Notes under the pieces: generated by a model
Told to the model about the DNA's origin: nothing
What the model saw: the letters and a program-made list of their open reading frames with translations, nothing else
Databases searched by the model: none
Part shown: in pieces, positions 17,330 through 54,300 of the stretch
Numbering within the stretch: the stretch's first letter is position 1
How the letters are laid out: every line of letters begins with the position of its first letter
Translations under genes and position numbers: made by a program
DNA from: Torymus aiolomorphi
Taxonomy: Eukaryota > Arthropoda > Insecta > Hymenoptera > Torymidae
Length of the DNA: 64,000 bases
Assembly: GCA_036365515.1 (NCBI GenBank)
Contig: CM070877.1
Location: 13,336,601-13,400,600, forward strand
Direction: 5' to 3'

Positions 17330-17727
17330 AAAAAAAACCGCCTCGGAGAGTGAGAGAGGGAGAGCGAAAAAAACGGAGAGTGAGAAAGCGCAGCGCGTGT
17401 GTATAAGTATACAGTAAGTAAGCGTATAAGTATCTGTGTCTCTCGAGCGGCGAGATGCTGCCGCCGCGCGCGCGGAAGAGAAAGAGCGGGCCTTTCGTCC
17501 CGGCCGCTCTCGTCGCGCCTCATCAGTAGGCGGCCGCGGGCCCGATCATTCGTTGCGCGTTTGCGGGCTGAAGTTGGTGTGCACGCGCGCTGAAGTGTGG
17601 GCCGAAGGGACGGTGGTGCGGGGTGTGTGAGAGTGTGAAGTGGTGTATAGCAGGGGTACAGTGCGAGGTGAAGAAGGGTGAGAGCCTGCTGGAGTGAGAG
17701 AGAGAGGAGCCCTGGAGAGACGAGCAG
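17330..17727 (+). other. Candidate non-coding first exon with splice donor
   Basis: A GC- and CpG-rich purine-rich stretch with no convincing ORF ends at GACGAGCAG|GTGAGG, a near-consensus donor at 17728. It is followed at once by AT-rich sequence, as expected for an intron. The next good acceptor with gene-like sequence on this strand is 22531, so this may be the leader exon and promoter region of the protease gene. The transcription start is not determined; the left boundary is approximate. Confidence 0.35.
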
Positions 17728-18308
17728 GTGAGGATTCTTTTTTTTTTTCTTTTGTGGGAGAAGGGTGGAGAAGGATGTTTGGGAATATTTTTATTTAATT
17801 TATTTATTTATCTTTATGAATGAAGAATTGCAAGCAGTTTGTAATACAATTATGATGATTTTGTATAATACTTATAGTTTCCTATGTGTAAAGTGATTTT
17901 GAGACGCTTATAAGAAACTACTAATTAAGTGGTATGTGTGCAATGCTATGCGAAAAAACTGTAAATTATTATACAAGTGTTAATAAAATTCTTCTGAAAA
18001 TTTCATTAAGATACTGATTTGGAAGTGAAATTGAATGAACATTGGGCTTTGTAATACAGTAGTTAACTTTTTACTTCCTTGACATGTAAGAATTTGCTTT
18101 ATCAATATAATTGTTTTATCAATATAATTTATGAGTTAAGATTTTAAAAGATAATGTATAAATGACGATATTGTAATAAATTAGTTTCAATTTGAAATTG
18201 CTTCTGTAAAAGTGAATCATCTCTCGCGCATAGTCGTACTTCATTCCGCGAAATGGTAAACCAGCAATCGACTTAGAAATCGATACCATATACTTAAATT
18301 TAGAGAAA

Positions 18309-18310
<2 letters not shown>

Positions 18311-18366
<56 letters not shown>
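18311..18366. repeat. (CT)n microsatellite
   Basis: An uninterrupted CT dinucleotide run of about 28 units in noncoding sequence. Confidence 0.95.
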
Positions 18367-18370
<4 letters not shown>

Positions 18371-20568
18371 AACAATTTCTTTCAAAGCTTCTTGAACGCT
18401 GCATTTATGGCATCAAATATTTCACTTTTATAGTATCTCCCAACGAAAGTACTTTAGTGAAAATTTCAACCATTAAATTCGGAGCAGCATCGGATAGGAT
18501 TATTGCAAGCTCACGATGTTTCTTGTTTCTATACTAATAACGCGCTGTGCTACACGTGTACAATTTAGTGGTCAAGCTATGAATACTAATAGGAAAAGCA
18601 AAAACTAACAGGTGTAACATTGTCAGAGCAAATATTTTTCTTGTAATTATAGAGAAGCAACGCGTTTATGACTGATCACGTTAATTCTTTGCTGTGTTAA
18701 ATTATTGTTGGGATTAAAGTTGACATTTTTGGTACAAATTTAATGGAAAAATATGCTCAATATTCATATTTTACAAAACCCAATGAGTGAAATTTAATGT
18801 CCATTCCGAATCGATGACAAGTTTAACTTTCACATTCCATTAAAACATGAACGATCAGAATTGAAATTCTGCGAAAAATATGATGTAGATGACGTTAATG
18901 TAAAAGCGTTCGCGAAAGTTAATAAATAAACAACAATTATCAACGTTTTACAAAGAAATTAAAATTTACTCTCGAACAATATATATTGTACACTCTGCCC
19001 CCAATTTTTACGTAAACTCAAATTACGTTCATTTTAACGTTTCTTTTCCAAACGAAATGATCTCAATTCATTCACTCAACCCCAGCGTTAAAACCCCAGC
19101 GTTAAAACAAACACACACACATAAAAGTCAGCATACAAAGTAATACCCTGTAATGAGTCTCGAGCAAACACTGCGAACCGCAAAATCGCCATTAAACCTC
19201 TGCATTCTACTTGCGAGCTCTCGCGAGCTCCCGGAGAAGAGAGTCAAAATAAAGGCGCGAACGGAAGAAGGAGAGAAGACAACGGGCTAGGATTGCGCGC
19301 TCGACCTGTCGCCGTAATTGCTGTGTGCACGCGGAGTGTAATTATTGTCTCTCGGGCGCGCGCGTGACAAAAGTGCGAGGGAAAACGTTACGCGGCGCTT
19401 TTTACGTTCCGATTACAGCCGCGAGATTGTCGGGCGGTTTTGTGCGCCGAGAAGTTTGTGGATAAATGAATAGGTCGAGGAGAAATAGTTTTTCTGATAC
19501 GCTATGGCTCGTATAAAATTTTCGTATAAAATAATCGTGATAACATTGATAAAATCACCGTTTACGTGGTGTAATTTGTCCTCGAAAAGAAATCTGTTGT
19601 TTACAATTTATAAGGTTTTATATTTCTTGCAGCAATTATCAATTATTCACATTTAGAAACTATCACTTTGTTAAGTTCTAATTGTTAATGTGCCGCGGAA
19701 GATATTAAAGTTAATTAGTGGCGGTTTTAAAGGACTATTAATCATTTTACAGTGGAGAAAGCAACAATAAAAATTTCAGTCGAATGACGTTGGTAAATAT
19801 ATTAACATTACTTGTAGCGTATGTCATGAATGTGTATATATGCATACGTACAAAAAGTGTTAATAAATTTCAATGATCGAGTGGTTTAATGAAAAGCAGT
19901 TGGGAGAGTTTCTATGTTAGAAATCGTATAGTTACAATAATTTTTTTAATTTAAGTATTAATTAGATTAATTAAGGAGATTTCGAAGACTTAGTTAGTAA
20001 GTATCAATTAAGTATTAACGGACTTTTCATGAATAAGTATAGCATAAACCTATAATTTGCGATAGCAGACAGGTCTTACGACCGTAATTCTCTAACTTTG
20101 TATTTGCAATTTTAGTTCGCGCATCTTTGGAAATTGCATATTGCGTCAATAATATTCACGACAATAATATATTTCGTATATATAATGTTGATTTATAATA
20201 AAAGCACAACAGAAGAGACCTCGTGACACGTTTTAAATGTAAATATGTGAATTAATTATCGATAAACGACAGCCGGTCGACGGAAAATGTATCGACTTAA
20301 TCATCGTGAATCGTTCGAGAAAAACCAAAATACAGAAATCCGGTTTTCTTGCAACTGTAAACAGCTCATTTTCAGAAGTATTTTGATTATTTTCATGTTT
20401 CGAAATATTTAGTAAGTGCCCTGAATTTTTTGAATGAAGTTATTCGTAACTAATTACAATGAACGATAAAATTAAAGAAATTTTGTATTACTATAGTAAA
20501 ATATATTCTAACCATTTTCTAATTTGGCAATTGTCTACAAGAACATTTTCAAATAAAAAATATCTTAT

Positions 20569-20680
<112 letters not shown>

Positions 20681-22531
20681 ATAATTTTGATTTAATTTTG
20701 AAGGGTTGTTAAAAAAATTAAAAATATTAAAGATGTTAAATTTTATTTTTACATAACGCATCTTACGTTATCAATTTCGACACTAAAACTAATTCATATT
20801 TGTAAAAGTACAGTATAGAAATTAAGATATTATTCCATGGTTTACGAGTACGTACAGAAACAGTATTAAACAACTTCATAACAACCTTTATTAATTTCAA
20901 TACGCGTTAGCGTGTAATATTTACGTTTAAAAATCACGCAGTATTACAATTCCCGCGTAAATTGTCTTATCATTAACACCTTATTTTATTTTATTGTATA
21001 TCAATAACAAATCAAATACAAACTGCATTTTCACCATTCAAATACAACGCTATTATCACGCACAAAAATTCATCAAAAACCATCTGTCAACTTCCCCATC
21101 ATACTTTTGACCCGCAGTGTACCTACTTCACACGCGGCGTGTTTCTCCTCGCGATCGGAGACCTTGATCAAGGCCTCCCGAGCTAGCGATGCGTGCAGCC
21201 CGCGGAAAAAGTAGTGCCGGCTTCTGCCTTCTTCTTCTTCTTCTTCTATACCCACTCTATATAAGTGATTGCTCCTCCTGCCCCCATGCGCTGCGAGCGT
21301 ATTATCGCACAATGCGCTCGCGCGCAAGTAGCGTTTTTACGTAACTGTGGTTGGCGTTGATTGGCGTTGATTAGCGTTCGATGAACTTGTCGTGTGCAGG
21401 TATGGGGGTTTGAAGTGGTGATGAGAGTTAAGAATGTTTTTAATGACCTAAAAAACCTTTGTTTTTTATTTTAATGAGATTAGTTTATTTGTAATAGTTT
21501 ATCAATGATGCAAAATACACGTTGTTGTATCAGGGTATAGTTATTGCAAGGGCTATTAAGTTTAAGTATACTGTATAGCTTTTATGAGGATTATATCATA
21601 GGTTTTCTCAGTGCGCATATAAATAACTTAATTTACGTGACGACTCGATGGGGATTGAGTAGTTTTTGTGACATAAATAATGAGGGAAAAAACTTACTTT
21701 CTTCTTCGCTCGTAAAACTGGAGTACAAATGAAACAATGTGAATTTCTTTAAAAATTAAAAAAATTAGCGTTACGCAAACAAATGGCAGTTTTTTTTGAA
21801 TAATCAGTAATTTATGAATATTATAATTAGACCAAAAAAATTCTAATTTTATTACTAATTGACATTTCAATAAAAAATTAAGTAATATTTAATGCAAAAG
21901 AAAATATTTTCCTTAGCCTCTCAAAGTCACTTATATAAATTCCTATTATCGACTGTAACTATAGGTAACACTTATATATTATAAAAAAGCTAATACCCGC
22001 ATAAAAACTTTGAAAATCAACATGAAAGTAACCACAACTATATAAATATCCATTTCTACTATAATTTTCGTGAGAATCCAGCATCCAAATACTAGTAATC
22101 GACGCTAAAAAAAAATTTTCCTCCGTCTTACCAAAATTAACTTTTCATTTTCCCTCTAATTATATACCTACATCCCACGCCCGATGCCCCCAACAACCTC
22201 CATCATTACACCAGCGCTTATAATACCTCTCGTGTCACCGCGACCATGCAATTACGCACTTTCCTCCGCCCTCACCGAAAACCCTCAAACTTTCTTCCCC
22301 CCCCCCCCCTCCATTATTAGATTATCACCTCTCGGCACCGTCTCACACAGAAAAAAGAAGAAGTTGCCTCGTCACGACACTTATATACCCTCCCACCCGA
22401 GAGAGACTTTCACTAATAACTATAAGGACTCGCTCGCTCGGGCTCACCGAAAGACTCTCTCTCTGTGTATATACTTACACTAGCAAGGAGTCGTAGTAGT
22501 ACATGCGTGTGTCGTGTTCCACTTGTTTCAG

Positions 22532-22727
22532 TGACCCGGTTCCGCGCGTCCCACTTAGCGGCGCCGGCCACATGCGCGCCGGGGGCATGCCCCTCGTCGT
22601 CGAGGCGACGCCGGCCGGGGGGAGAAACCAGAGCGGACTTTTCGTCATCCTCCGCGGCGACGATTGAGACGTGCGTGTGTGCGGTGCTGGAAGAGGAGGA
22701 GGAGAAGCGAAGAGAGAGGGAGAGAGG
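22532..22727 (+). other. Protease 5' UTR part of first coding exon
   Basis: A strong acceptor with a pyrimidine tract (CACTTGTTTCAG) ends at 22531, followed by GC-rich sequence leading to the ATG at 22728. An in-frame alternative start exists at 22671 (GTG, not ATG), but the signal peptide begins cleanly at 22728. The layout suggests that the leader is spliced from an upstream non-coding exon. Confidence 0.5.
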
Positions 22728-45587
<22,860 letters not shown>

Positions 45588-46573
45588 GCGAAGGTCGAGG
45601 TTGAATCGCTTCGACACTATTTACCACGAGAAATCAACGATAACGAAGAGAAATAACGTGTATTTGTGCTTTTGTGCATTGTTCGTAAACGCGTACGTTT
45701 AACGTTGACGAACGGCAACGATCGTGGGACGTTTTGCAACTTTCGTGCAGTGTTTGTAGCGTAACGTTTTGTCCGCGAAATTTCTTAAGATCGATTTTGC
45801 GTAGCGTTTTTTCTCGTAACGTTTGTGTAACGTTTCTACCAGTATTCGTGTCAATGTTCTTATGTCAACTGAATGTCGTTTTCAGAGTTCGTACTATATC
45901 TTTGAAAACGTCTTTTTACGATTTGCTATTGTGAGAATTGTATGACAAGTTGTAATCTTTATCATACGATTTAGTTGTAATTGTCTATTGAACGTGCAAA
46001 TGATGCTTTTTACGTTACATTTTTGTGACTTACTTTTGTGAAACGTGGTTATACGAACTTTTCGTAAAGATGTGACAGTGTTTACGAATTCTTCGTATTT
46101 ATATGATGGTTATTATTGTCTGTGGTTCTTCGTTTGCTTAAGAAGTTCAATATCACGATTAACGGATTCAACATTGCGAAGACGATCTTCCAAGTTACCA
46201 AAGGCTTTTATCTACACATTTTTTTAGACTGACGTTCGACCTTCGACGACTCATTGTCACAATGACGACGTCTTTTAATGCTGTCCCCAGAGCTATGTTG
46301 ATGCAATGTGGTTAAAGTAGCACGAAAGATAAACAAGGAAAATCAAAAACTAAAGAAGGAAAACTCGAGCCAAATCTTATTTTTCGAAACTTGTGACAGT
46401 TTATAATTCTTGTACATGGACGTATTTTTTAAAAGATCATTATTGTGTACACTACAAAAGAAATTTAATTTTATAGACGAATTACTATATTTATGTGTAT
46501 GTATTTCAACGTTTGTCGTAACGTTGTACTGTAATTTATAAACATTTTGTAAAACTATCTTTGTATTTTTAGA

Positions 46574-46579
46574 AATAAA
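46574..46579 (+). terminator. Candidate protease polyadenylation signal
   Basis: AATAAA lies about 990 bases after the protease stop codon and is followed by A-rich sequence. It would define a 3' UTR of roughly 1 kb. Another AATAAA occurs near 46676 and more follow, so the true site is uncertain. Confidence 0.35.
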
Positions 46580-49500
46580 AATTCGAAAAAATTCGAAAAA
46601 GCTTTCTTTTTGTATCAAAACGAAATGTTATGAAAATCAAATTTTTATACTCACCTTCGGAAGGAATATGGTAAAAATAAAATGTAAGAAAAACACATAG
46701 TATTGAGAGCTGCTAACAAATTTAATAAATTTAATGTTAGAGCCATTATAGAGTAACATTTTCCTCGTAACAAACGTTGTGCTTCTTTCTAAAATATAAA
46801 GACGATCTCAAATCACATTCTATTTACATCGAAACTGTATGTATAACATTACAAGTTACGTGTCGCACACGTTTACAAGGTTACGAATCCCATACCGCGG
46901 TTTCTCACTTTTATACTTGTTTCGTTTATTTCATCGTTATTTTTTTTTAATCCTTATGTGTTTACTTGTATGTTTTTTTGTTTGTTTCGTATTCTCTCAA
47001 TTGTCTCGCACTCGTGCCACATTTGTATCTCCCACTCGTATCTCGTTTCCTTTCTCGCCCGAGTCGTCGATTATGCTCGCGTTCGTGTTTTTAACGCATT
47101 TACAATGTTACACGTGTGAATTATTCGCGACCGTTATTTTTTGTATAATTTTTTTATTCGTACGCTATACCATTGTGTTTATATTTCTATTCAAACGCAG
47201 GGTTACAATCGCTTTTTCGCCTTCTCGCCTTCCCCTCGTCTTACGTCCATTAAATTACGGTAGTTGTTCCCATGGTAGGAGACATTCCCTACGAGTTATT
47301 TTTATTTTCCTTAAGTATCATTAGTAATTTTTTGTTCTTCTTTAGACACGACTGCTCGAACACGGCTAAACGCATGTACAAACACAGGCGATGTTCGATT
47401 TAAGGAAAAAAATCGCTCTTTCGTTCATACTTTGCACTGCATCGCACTTCATTATTACAATCGTTTTCGATTCTCCGCCTCGTTCATCTCTAGAAAATCT
47501 AGATATTGTTAACGTGAAGATGTACTTTTGTGAAAAGTAGAATTCAATACAAATCTTTCAATATCGACTTCGATTATAGAGATATTGCTATTCAACGTAA
47601 CGTGTTACACTCAATTCGTTCATACACCACTTGAATATTTGGTTTAATTACATTTGGAACAATTCTGGAACTGAAATCATACTCCGAACTAGAAACTATC
47701 GAAGACCGAAGTTTCTTGTTATAGAGGATAAAGATCTTCGCGTGAACTGTTCCAACAAGTTATCGAAAAAATGAACGAGGCGAAGGTACAAGGTCAACTC
47801 GCTGTAAACATGTAATCATCGTAACGAATATATGTTGCGAATAAAGAAAACGATAGTTCGAAGCATCGATAATCAGAAGATAAACGTGTATGTATAAAGT
47901 AACGTATAAAATGGCGCGCGTTTCACAAAATTTGCACTCTAAAACTTTTGTTTTTCGGTAGATTCGAATACGATTGAACTCTTCGAATATTCACTTTGAT
48001 AAAGCGCAAATATTGCGGCTTTTATTAAAGAGAATATTCAGAGTATGTTTTGTTTACACGTAGGATGTATTTTAAAAGAAATTTGTCGTACGAAAAGTTT
48101 TGCGAAGTATTCCAATCTTGACGGTACAAAACTTTTAGAGTACATGACAACAATGCTAACAGTAATCATAATAATAATAAATTACAATAAATATTGTATA
48201 ATATAATTCTCTTAATAATAATAATCTACATAATAATAACTTTAACAATAACCAACATTCGTAGACTCTTATTTGTCGTTCTTATATTCGGATTGACATT
48301 CAAACGTTAACCTCAACGTTATCACGTTTTCACAACATAAGGATGGTTTTTTCGGGAGAATGGCTTTTTTAAAAATCTCTTGTTTTTCAAGTTAAGAGAG
48401 AAACTCGAACGGAGAAGAACTTTTTAAAACTATCGTACATATTTTATATCTCGGCTACGGTTAACGTTATCGTGAGACTATAACTTTAGTGTATAATCGA
48501 ATTTGAAGGTTTACAGGTAAAACTTTCAACGGAAAAAGAAATAGGAACGACATGAACGAAATTAAGTATCAAAGCAGCTAGACTAACGGTAATCCTATTT
48601 CTTTTTCATACAAAAGTATGCAACGTCGTAGTAACCCGATGAACGCAACCAAACGGTATCACTGAATAGTTATCGAATTCGCTGTCTCTCTAAAGCTGCT
48701 CGTCGTTCTCTATCCTTTGTGCTCGAACTCGCATTCGCAACTAGATCACACTTTCGTACCTTTCATTTCGAAAAGATAATCGCCATTTCGAATTACCACG
48801 TGCTCTCACATCCGCCATTTTCGTACGCCAACACGTGTTACATCTCGCACAACACACAGACGCATATTTGCACGCGTACACACTCACACGCACTCACAGC
48901 TCGCATTCCCTTCGCAGCAGCGCGACGCTGATTGACTATGATGAGAAGAGAAAGAGATAGAGAAAAAGATAAGGAGGGACTTACTTGAGAAGTAGAAAGA
49001 GGAGAGAGAAGAGGTAGAGAGGAAAATTGGAATACCTTCGAACATAGGTTTGGGAATTTCGTTTTCGTATTATTTTATTCATTTTATTTAACATTCGTAG
49101 TAAAGAAGGATAGGATTCATTTTAATTTACTCTTGTTTACGTTATAATTTTATATCTCGTTACTATAATCTTTATTATTATTATTATTTTCATTATTTAT
49201 TATTCATTTTATTAAGTTTTCTCAAGAGTGCTAAACTCACGCCAGAATTTCCCGAAGACGCCACGCTGTCTCGCGCGTGATTCTCGGCTCTTTTTATTTT
49301 ATCGATTTATTATTCAATTATTTTATTAATTTAATGTTTTTTTTTCTTATAATGGTATACTTTCAATGAAAAACTCATGTAAAAGTGCTTTCTCAATTCT
49401 TCATCGTCTATCATCTATAATATATAGATTTGTATACGAATCTGCATCAACGATTGGTCATTTTTTCTGCTTTATCATTTTATTTACCACTGTTTTCTCT

Positions 49501-50971
49501 GGTTAATAATGGTATAATCTTTTTTCTTTTGAATTAACAACTAATATAGCTGTATTTTCTTTCTTTTTTTTACTGAATATTATCGGTATAGCGTTTCCTT
49601 TGTTTTTCTCCATTGCCTCTTTATCTAGTGTAATTATTCCTCGTTTATAATCAAAGTCGAACCGTCGAAATATCCCTACGACTATCCCTACGTGTCCTAG
49701 GTACGTAACTAATGCAAATAGTAGCAATAGTCGGAATATCATTTTTGTATTTCTTTGTAATGATAGTAATAACAACAACGGTAATCGTAAATATATATAT
49801 TTATATATTTATATGCATATGTATAGCCCTAATTGTTAATGTATTCTCTCTCGTTTTATTTTGTTTTTCGTATAAATGGTTGAAATGACTTTATGTATAT
49901 ATATAATTGTATATAATTTGTAATTTTTTTTCTTATTTTGTCTCGTTCGTTCGTATCCCTCTCTCACACTGTTCTCCCTTTTCATGTATATATAGACCTT
50001 TAAACTATGCGCTATTAAAATGTATATTTTCTCTTATATATTTCACTTCTTGCTCCGCAATATAGTTAACCGTTTTATTTCTCGTTCGCTTATCTATTTT
50101 TTACCTCTTTTATATAATATATAATATATATTTTACGTACGTAGTACTTATGTTGTATATATATGTAGCTCACAGGTGTGAAGTGTCGCAAACTCATACA
50201 GAACCAGTTTTACACGTGTATATACGTAGTAGGCATTAAGAACATCCTTGTTAAAGGCTACCGACGGTGTATTTTATTTTATTTTAATGTTGCTTCCGTT
50301 CTTTGTAACTTCTTCTCTTATACTTCTCTATTACTCGACTTTGCTCTATGATTTTACCGTTTTTTATATGCGCTGTGTTTACTGCTGTCTCTTTTGTCTA
50401 TGAACTTTAGTTTCTAGCAGGAAGAAAACTGAACGATCTAAATCAACTAATTTTGAATTACTGCATTTATTACGCACTCAGAGATTAATTTAATAGGCCT
50501 ATTTTATAATTTGGCTACATAATCAATACAGTTCTTCTCTTGGTTAATTTTCATTTCTAGTTTTACAGATTTATTCTTAGAATTTTGTAACGCTAACTAA
50601 AAGTATATTGTTTTACTTTACTCAGTAGTAGACTTAATTTCAAAGATATTTTAATTCTCTTAATAATTGCGTTAAAATTTATTAACTTTAAAAAGTCAAG
50701 TGGAAATAATTTTTATCGTGCTTCAGTAAAGATTGAAACAGAATTCTTCTTATTATCAAATAAACTACAAAGCTTACTTCTTTCAGCTGATAATACGTAT
50801 TAATTGAATTCAGAGAGATTTGATATTTATTTAATTACAATAAATTCTCAAAAGAAAAAATATTCCTAATTATTTCATATATTTTTGAGTTCTCTGAGTG
50901 CATGGGTATGTTTTTAACCTCATCGGATTTCCTCATCGTTTCGTGCACTGATTATTTTTTTGGAATTTCAC

Positions 50972-51394
50972 TTAAGGGGGTCCGAAAGTCAATTAAAAAT
51001 TCAAATTTCGCGCCACATTATAGCAGACGAAAAAATAAGTAATTTGCCTATAACAAATAGTAAAAACAATATTACGGAAAACCAGGACTGCATTGCCCTC
51101 CGTTACATTATTATCTATCATTTTACAAAGTTTGAAGTTTCTATATAAATATTTCGCTGAATGGCATTTGAATTACTTGATTTTGAGACATTATTCAAAT
51201 GCCATTCAGCGAAATATTTATATAGAAACTTCAAACTTTGTAAAATGATAGATAATAATGTAACGGAGGGCAATGCAGTCCTGGTTTTCCGTAATATTGT
51301 TTTTACTATTTGTTATAGGCAAATTACTTATTTTTTCGTCTGCTATATTGTGGCGCGAAATTTGAATTTTTAATTGACTTTGGGACCCCCTTAA
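50972..51394. mobile_element. Near-perfect palindromic MITE with TTAA borders
   Basis: Two arms of about 200 bases are almost identical inverted copies around a loop near 51174-51192. The ends are TTAAGGGGGTCC and GGACCCCCTTAA. Very few differences between the arms imply a young insertion. TTAA borders fit piggyBac-like mobilisation. The open frames inside it are mirror images, not genes. Confidence 0.8.
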
Positions 51395-54300
51395 ATTAAC
51401 GTACTGAAGATTTGTTTTTGTCCCTTTTTATATAAACATTCACGATCTCGCATTAACACTACAATACGTCGATATCGCCCTTCCCTTGGTTTTTCTTTTT
51501 TTTCTTTTCTTTTTTTTTATTAAAAAACGGACATGCTTGCGAGCATAGGAAAACGTCGCCGGCGGTTTTTGGTTTCATGATCGGAGGATTGGTATGAGAA
51601 TTTTTGTAACTATGTGTGTCTTAACTTTTTGTAAATCGATTTATTTTATCAAAGTAATTCCTAAGATATAGCAACTAGGGAGAGTGAAAAGGTTTGATAC
51701 ATTAAAAAACGAATTTAATTTATGAGTGAAGGGATATTATTATGCATATGAATTTTTTTATGTAACAGAAATATTCAAACCATTGTAGGAAAAATATATT
51801 AATTTATAAAATTTTATTGATGAACTATGAAAGATTTATTATAGATGCATATATCGTCACTATTATACATTTTACCAATTTTTGTATATCTTACTATTTT
51901 TTTAATTTACATCATCAACTGGTATAAAGCAAAAATGTACTTATATTTAATGCATCTGTATTACTATTGAACAATTTGCATTGCAATAGAAAAGGTTATA
52001 AAACCTAAGATTCTTACTTTTTCAATTACTTTTATAAAATAAATTAATCTATAAAAAAATATCACACAAAGAAAAGAAAGTGACACTTTCAAAGTACAAA
52101 ATCTACACTGCCGATCATTATTACTTACATTTGTTACGTTTAAATATTTGGTGTTCGTTAATTTTTTCTCTTATATATTAATTACTAAGATTGAACAAGT
52201 TCGAATGGATAAATATGCTAAAAGTCATGTTTATTTTTTGTATTATTAGAGTTTTTGGCATATTTACAAGATAAATAATCTTTTACGTGATTCAAGTTCA
52301 ATAACGAAAATTCTTGTTTTGTTTACATTTGTACAAAATTTCATTTCAGATTTTGTATCAAAGAAGTATTTTTCTTCTTATTGAATTATTGTGCATGAGA
52401 ATTTTCTTATTTTCATAAAATTTTTGTATTTTATACATTTTTATTTCTAAATCAGCAATTCAATTAAATTAACTTTTTATAGTTTCTCTTTCAAACTTAC
52501 GATTTAATATTTTATGCAAATTATTCAAAGTCTTAATTGAATGTACACAAAACACGAATTTCAATCTTTTCTTTTACTTCAAAGGAAATTACCTGATAGA
52601 AAAACAAGTACTTTGACGTACCGCCTCGCCGTTTCTCGTAACCACACATCCGTTTTCAAGAATGAGTCGATCGATGTATATTCCGCAATAGCTCACAGAT
52701 GTATTCGCTTTGTCACATTTAGTATTATCAGTGAACAAGTGTGTACAAATTATTATGTGAATGTGTGTACATGAGTATTATGCTATAAATATTAATTCCT
52801 TTCTATATATTTGTTTTATCAACTAGAATTTTTCACGTATTAATTAAATGTAATGTCCTTCGTTTACACTTTATCGTGTTTTCGTGCTGTTTTCTCTCCT
52901 ATAGTTGGCATGTGGTCTTCCTGGCACTATAATGCACTTTCAAGAAATCTATATAAAAATATCGCGCGTGGTTGTCATGTCCAGTGCGTTTTTTTCTTAT
53001 TTTTTTCTCGAGAGTTGAGAGACTGACTTGCAATCACGATATCGTGGCAAATTTAGAGAAAAATCCTATTATAGGATTGAAAAAAATTAACTGGTCACGA
53101 TATGGAAAATAAATTTAATTCAATTCAAAGTTAAATAAGACAGATACGGAATGAAATCCATGAAAATATTCCGGCAATGAATAATCCAATACCAACAACC
53201 CTAATTTTATAATTTCTTAACACAGCTCTCTAAATTTGCCATCCGCGTACCCTTGCCATTTCCTTATTATTTCCTATCCTGTTCCTTCATCTCTCTGTCT
53301 TTTTTTTTATTTTGGTCCCGTTTCGCCATAATGTTCCGCGAAACTTTCGCCTTTCGCAAAAGCACTATTTTATTCTCCAGAAAACTGACAGCCAAGACGA
53401 ATAATATTGTTTTATTTTTATTTATTTTTTTTGTGTTCGTTTAAGTAAATAGGTCCCGGTAATTTTTATTCTTTTTAAATTTTTAAGTGCAACCTTTAAG
53501 GCTCACAGTGTTCTTCGCTTTAATATTCAGTTGTCGATGTGTATCGCAAGAGATTTTAAACGTAGCACCAGTTTAAGAATGCGGTGATTTATAATCCAAG
53601 TTGTTTTACACCTGAACACGTTTAACTACTTTTTAGACAAATTTAATTTCATATAAATTTTTTGGTTAGCACAATTTGTAAGGCCATTTAGCCATAATTT
53701 ATAATTATATTCATTACTCTTTCTTTGTTCGCGTATACAAAAATTGTCCAATGAAAGAAAAAAAAAATACAAATTATTTTTCAAGATTCGCTCGAAAACG
53801 TAAGAGAAAAAACAGTAACCTTGAGATTAACAACGAACGGATGAACGACGATTTCGCTCGAATGGCCTCATTGTCCTGGAAAAGTGGAATTCGAGAGGGA
53901 GAGACAGAGAGACGAAAGAGAGCCGATTATACGCGACGAAAACAGCCGTCTTCGAAGTAATGATGCGCGTTCAGGCCGGCGTAAAGTAGTTCGACGAGAG
54001 AACAATGACGATGTGCACGTTCGCTCGCTGACAGCTAACCCATAATTAACCCGGCGACCGGAGGGTTACTCAAGAGAGAAAAAGAGTATGAGAGAGAAGA
54101 CGGAGGAACGGAAGAATAGAGGGGCAAGGAGAAGGAGGATTTCGAGGATCTTAAAGAAGACGCTTCGGAGGCGTTTTCAACGCTGGTCGCGCGCGCGGCG
54201 GGCGTCACGACGAGGAAACGAGGAGAGCGAAACGTCGGTCTTCTTCCTCGTTCCCTCGTTCTTGTCTTTATACACTGCCTAGGGCTTCGTTAATCGAGGA

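Noticed and set aside
17128..17630. ORFs in the CpG-rich block upstream of the leader donor
   Set aside because: Arg-rich translations of CpG DNA in several frames; treated as noncoding leader or promoter sequence.
46839..47324. 161-residue hydrophobic plus-strand ORF
   Set aside because: Phe/Leu/Ile-rich translation of T-rich DNA, no recognisable domain or splice context; most likely chance within the protease downstream region.
49503..49778. 91-residue minus-strand ORF with a signal-like N-terminus
   Set aside because: The hydrophobic start could mimic a signal peptide, but the sequence is T/A-rich, ends in Lys-rich low complexity and has no supporting context.
50960..51373. Two plus-strand ORFs of 62 and 70 residues
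   Set aside because: Both lie in the arms of the palindromic element and arise from its mirrored sequence.
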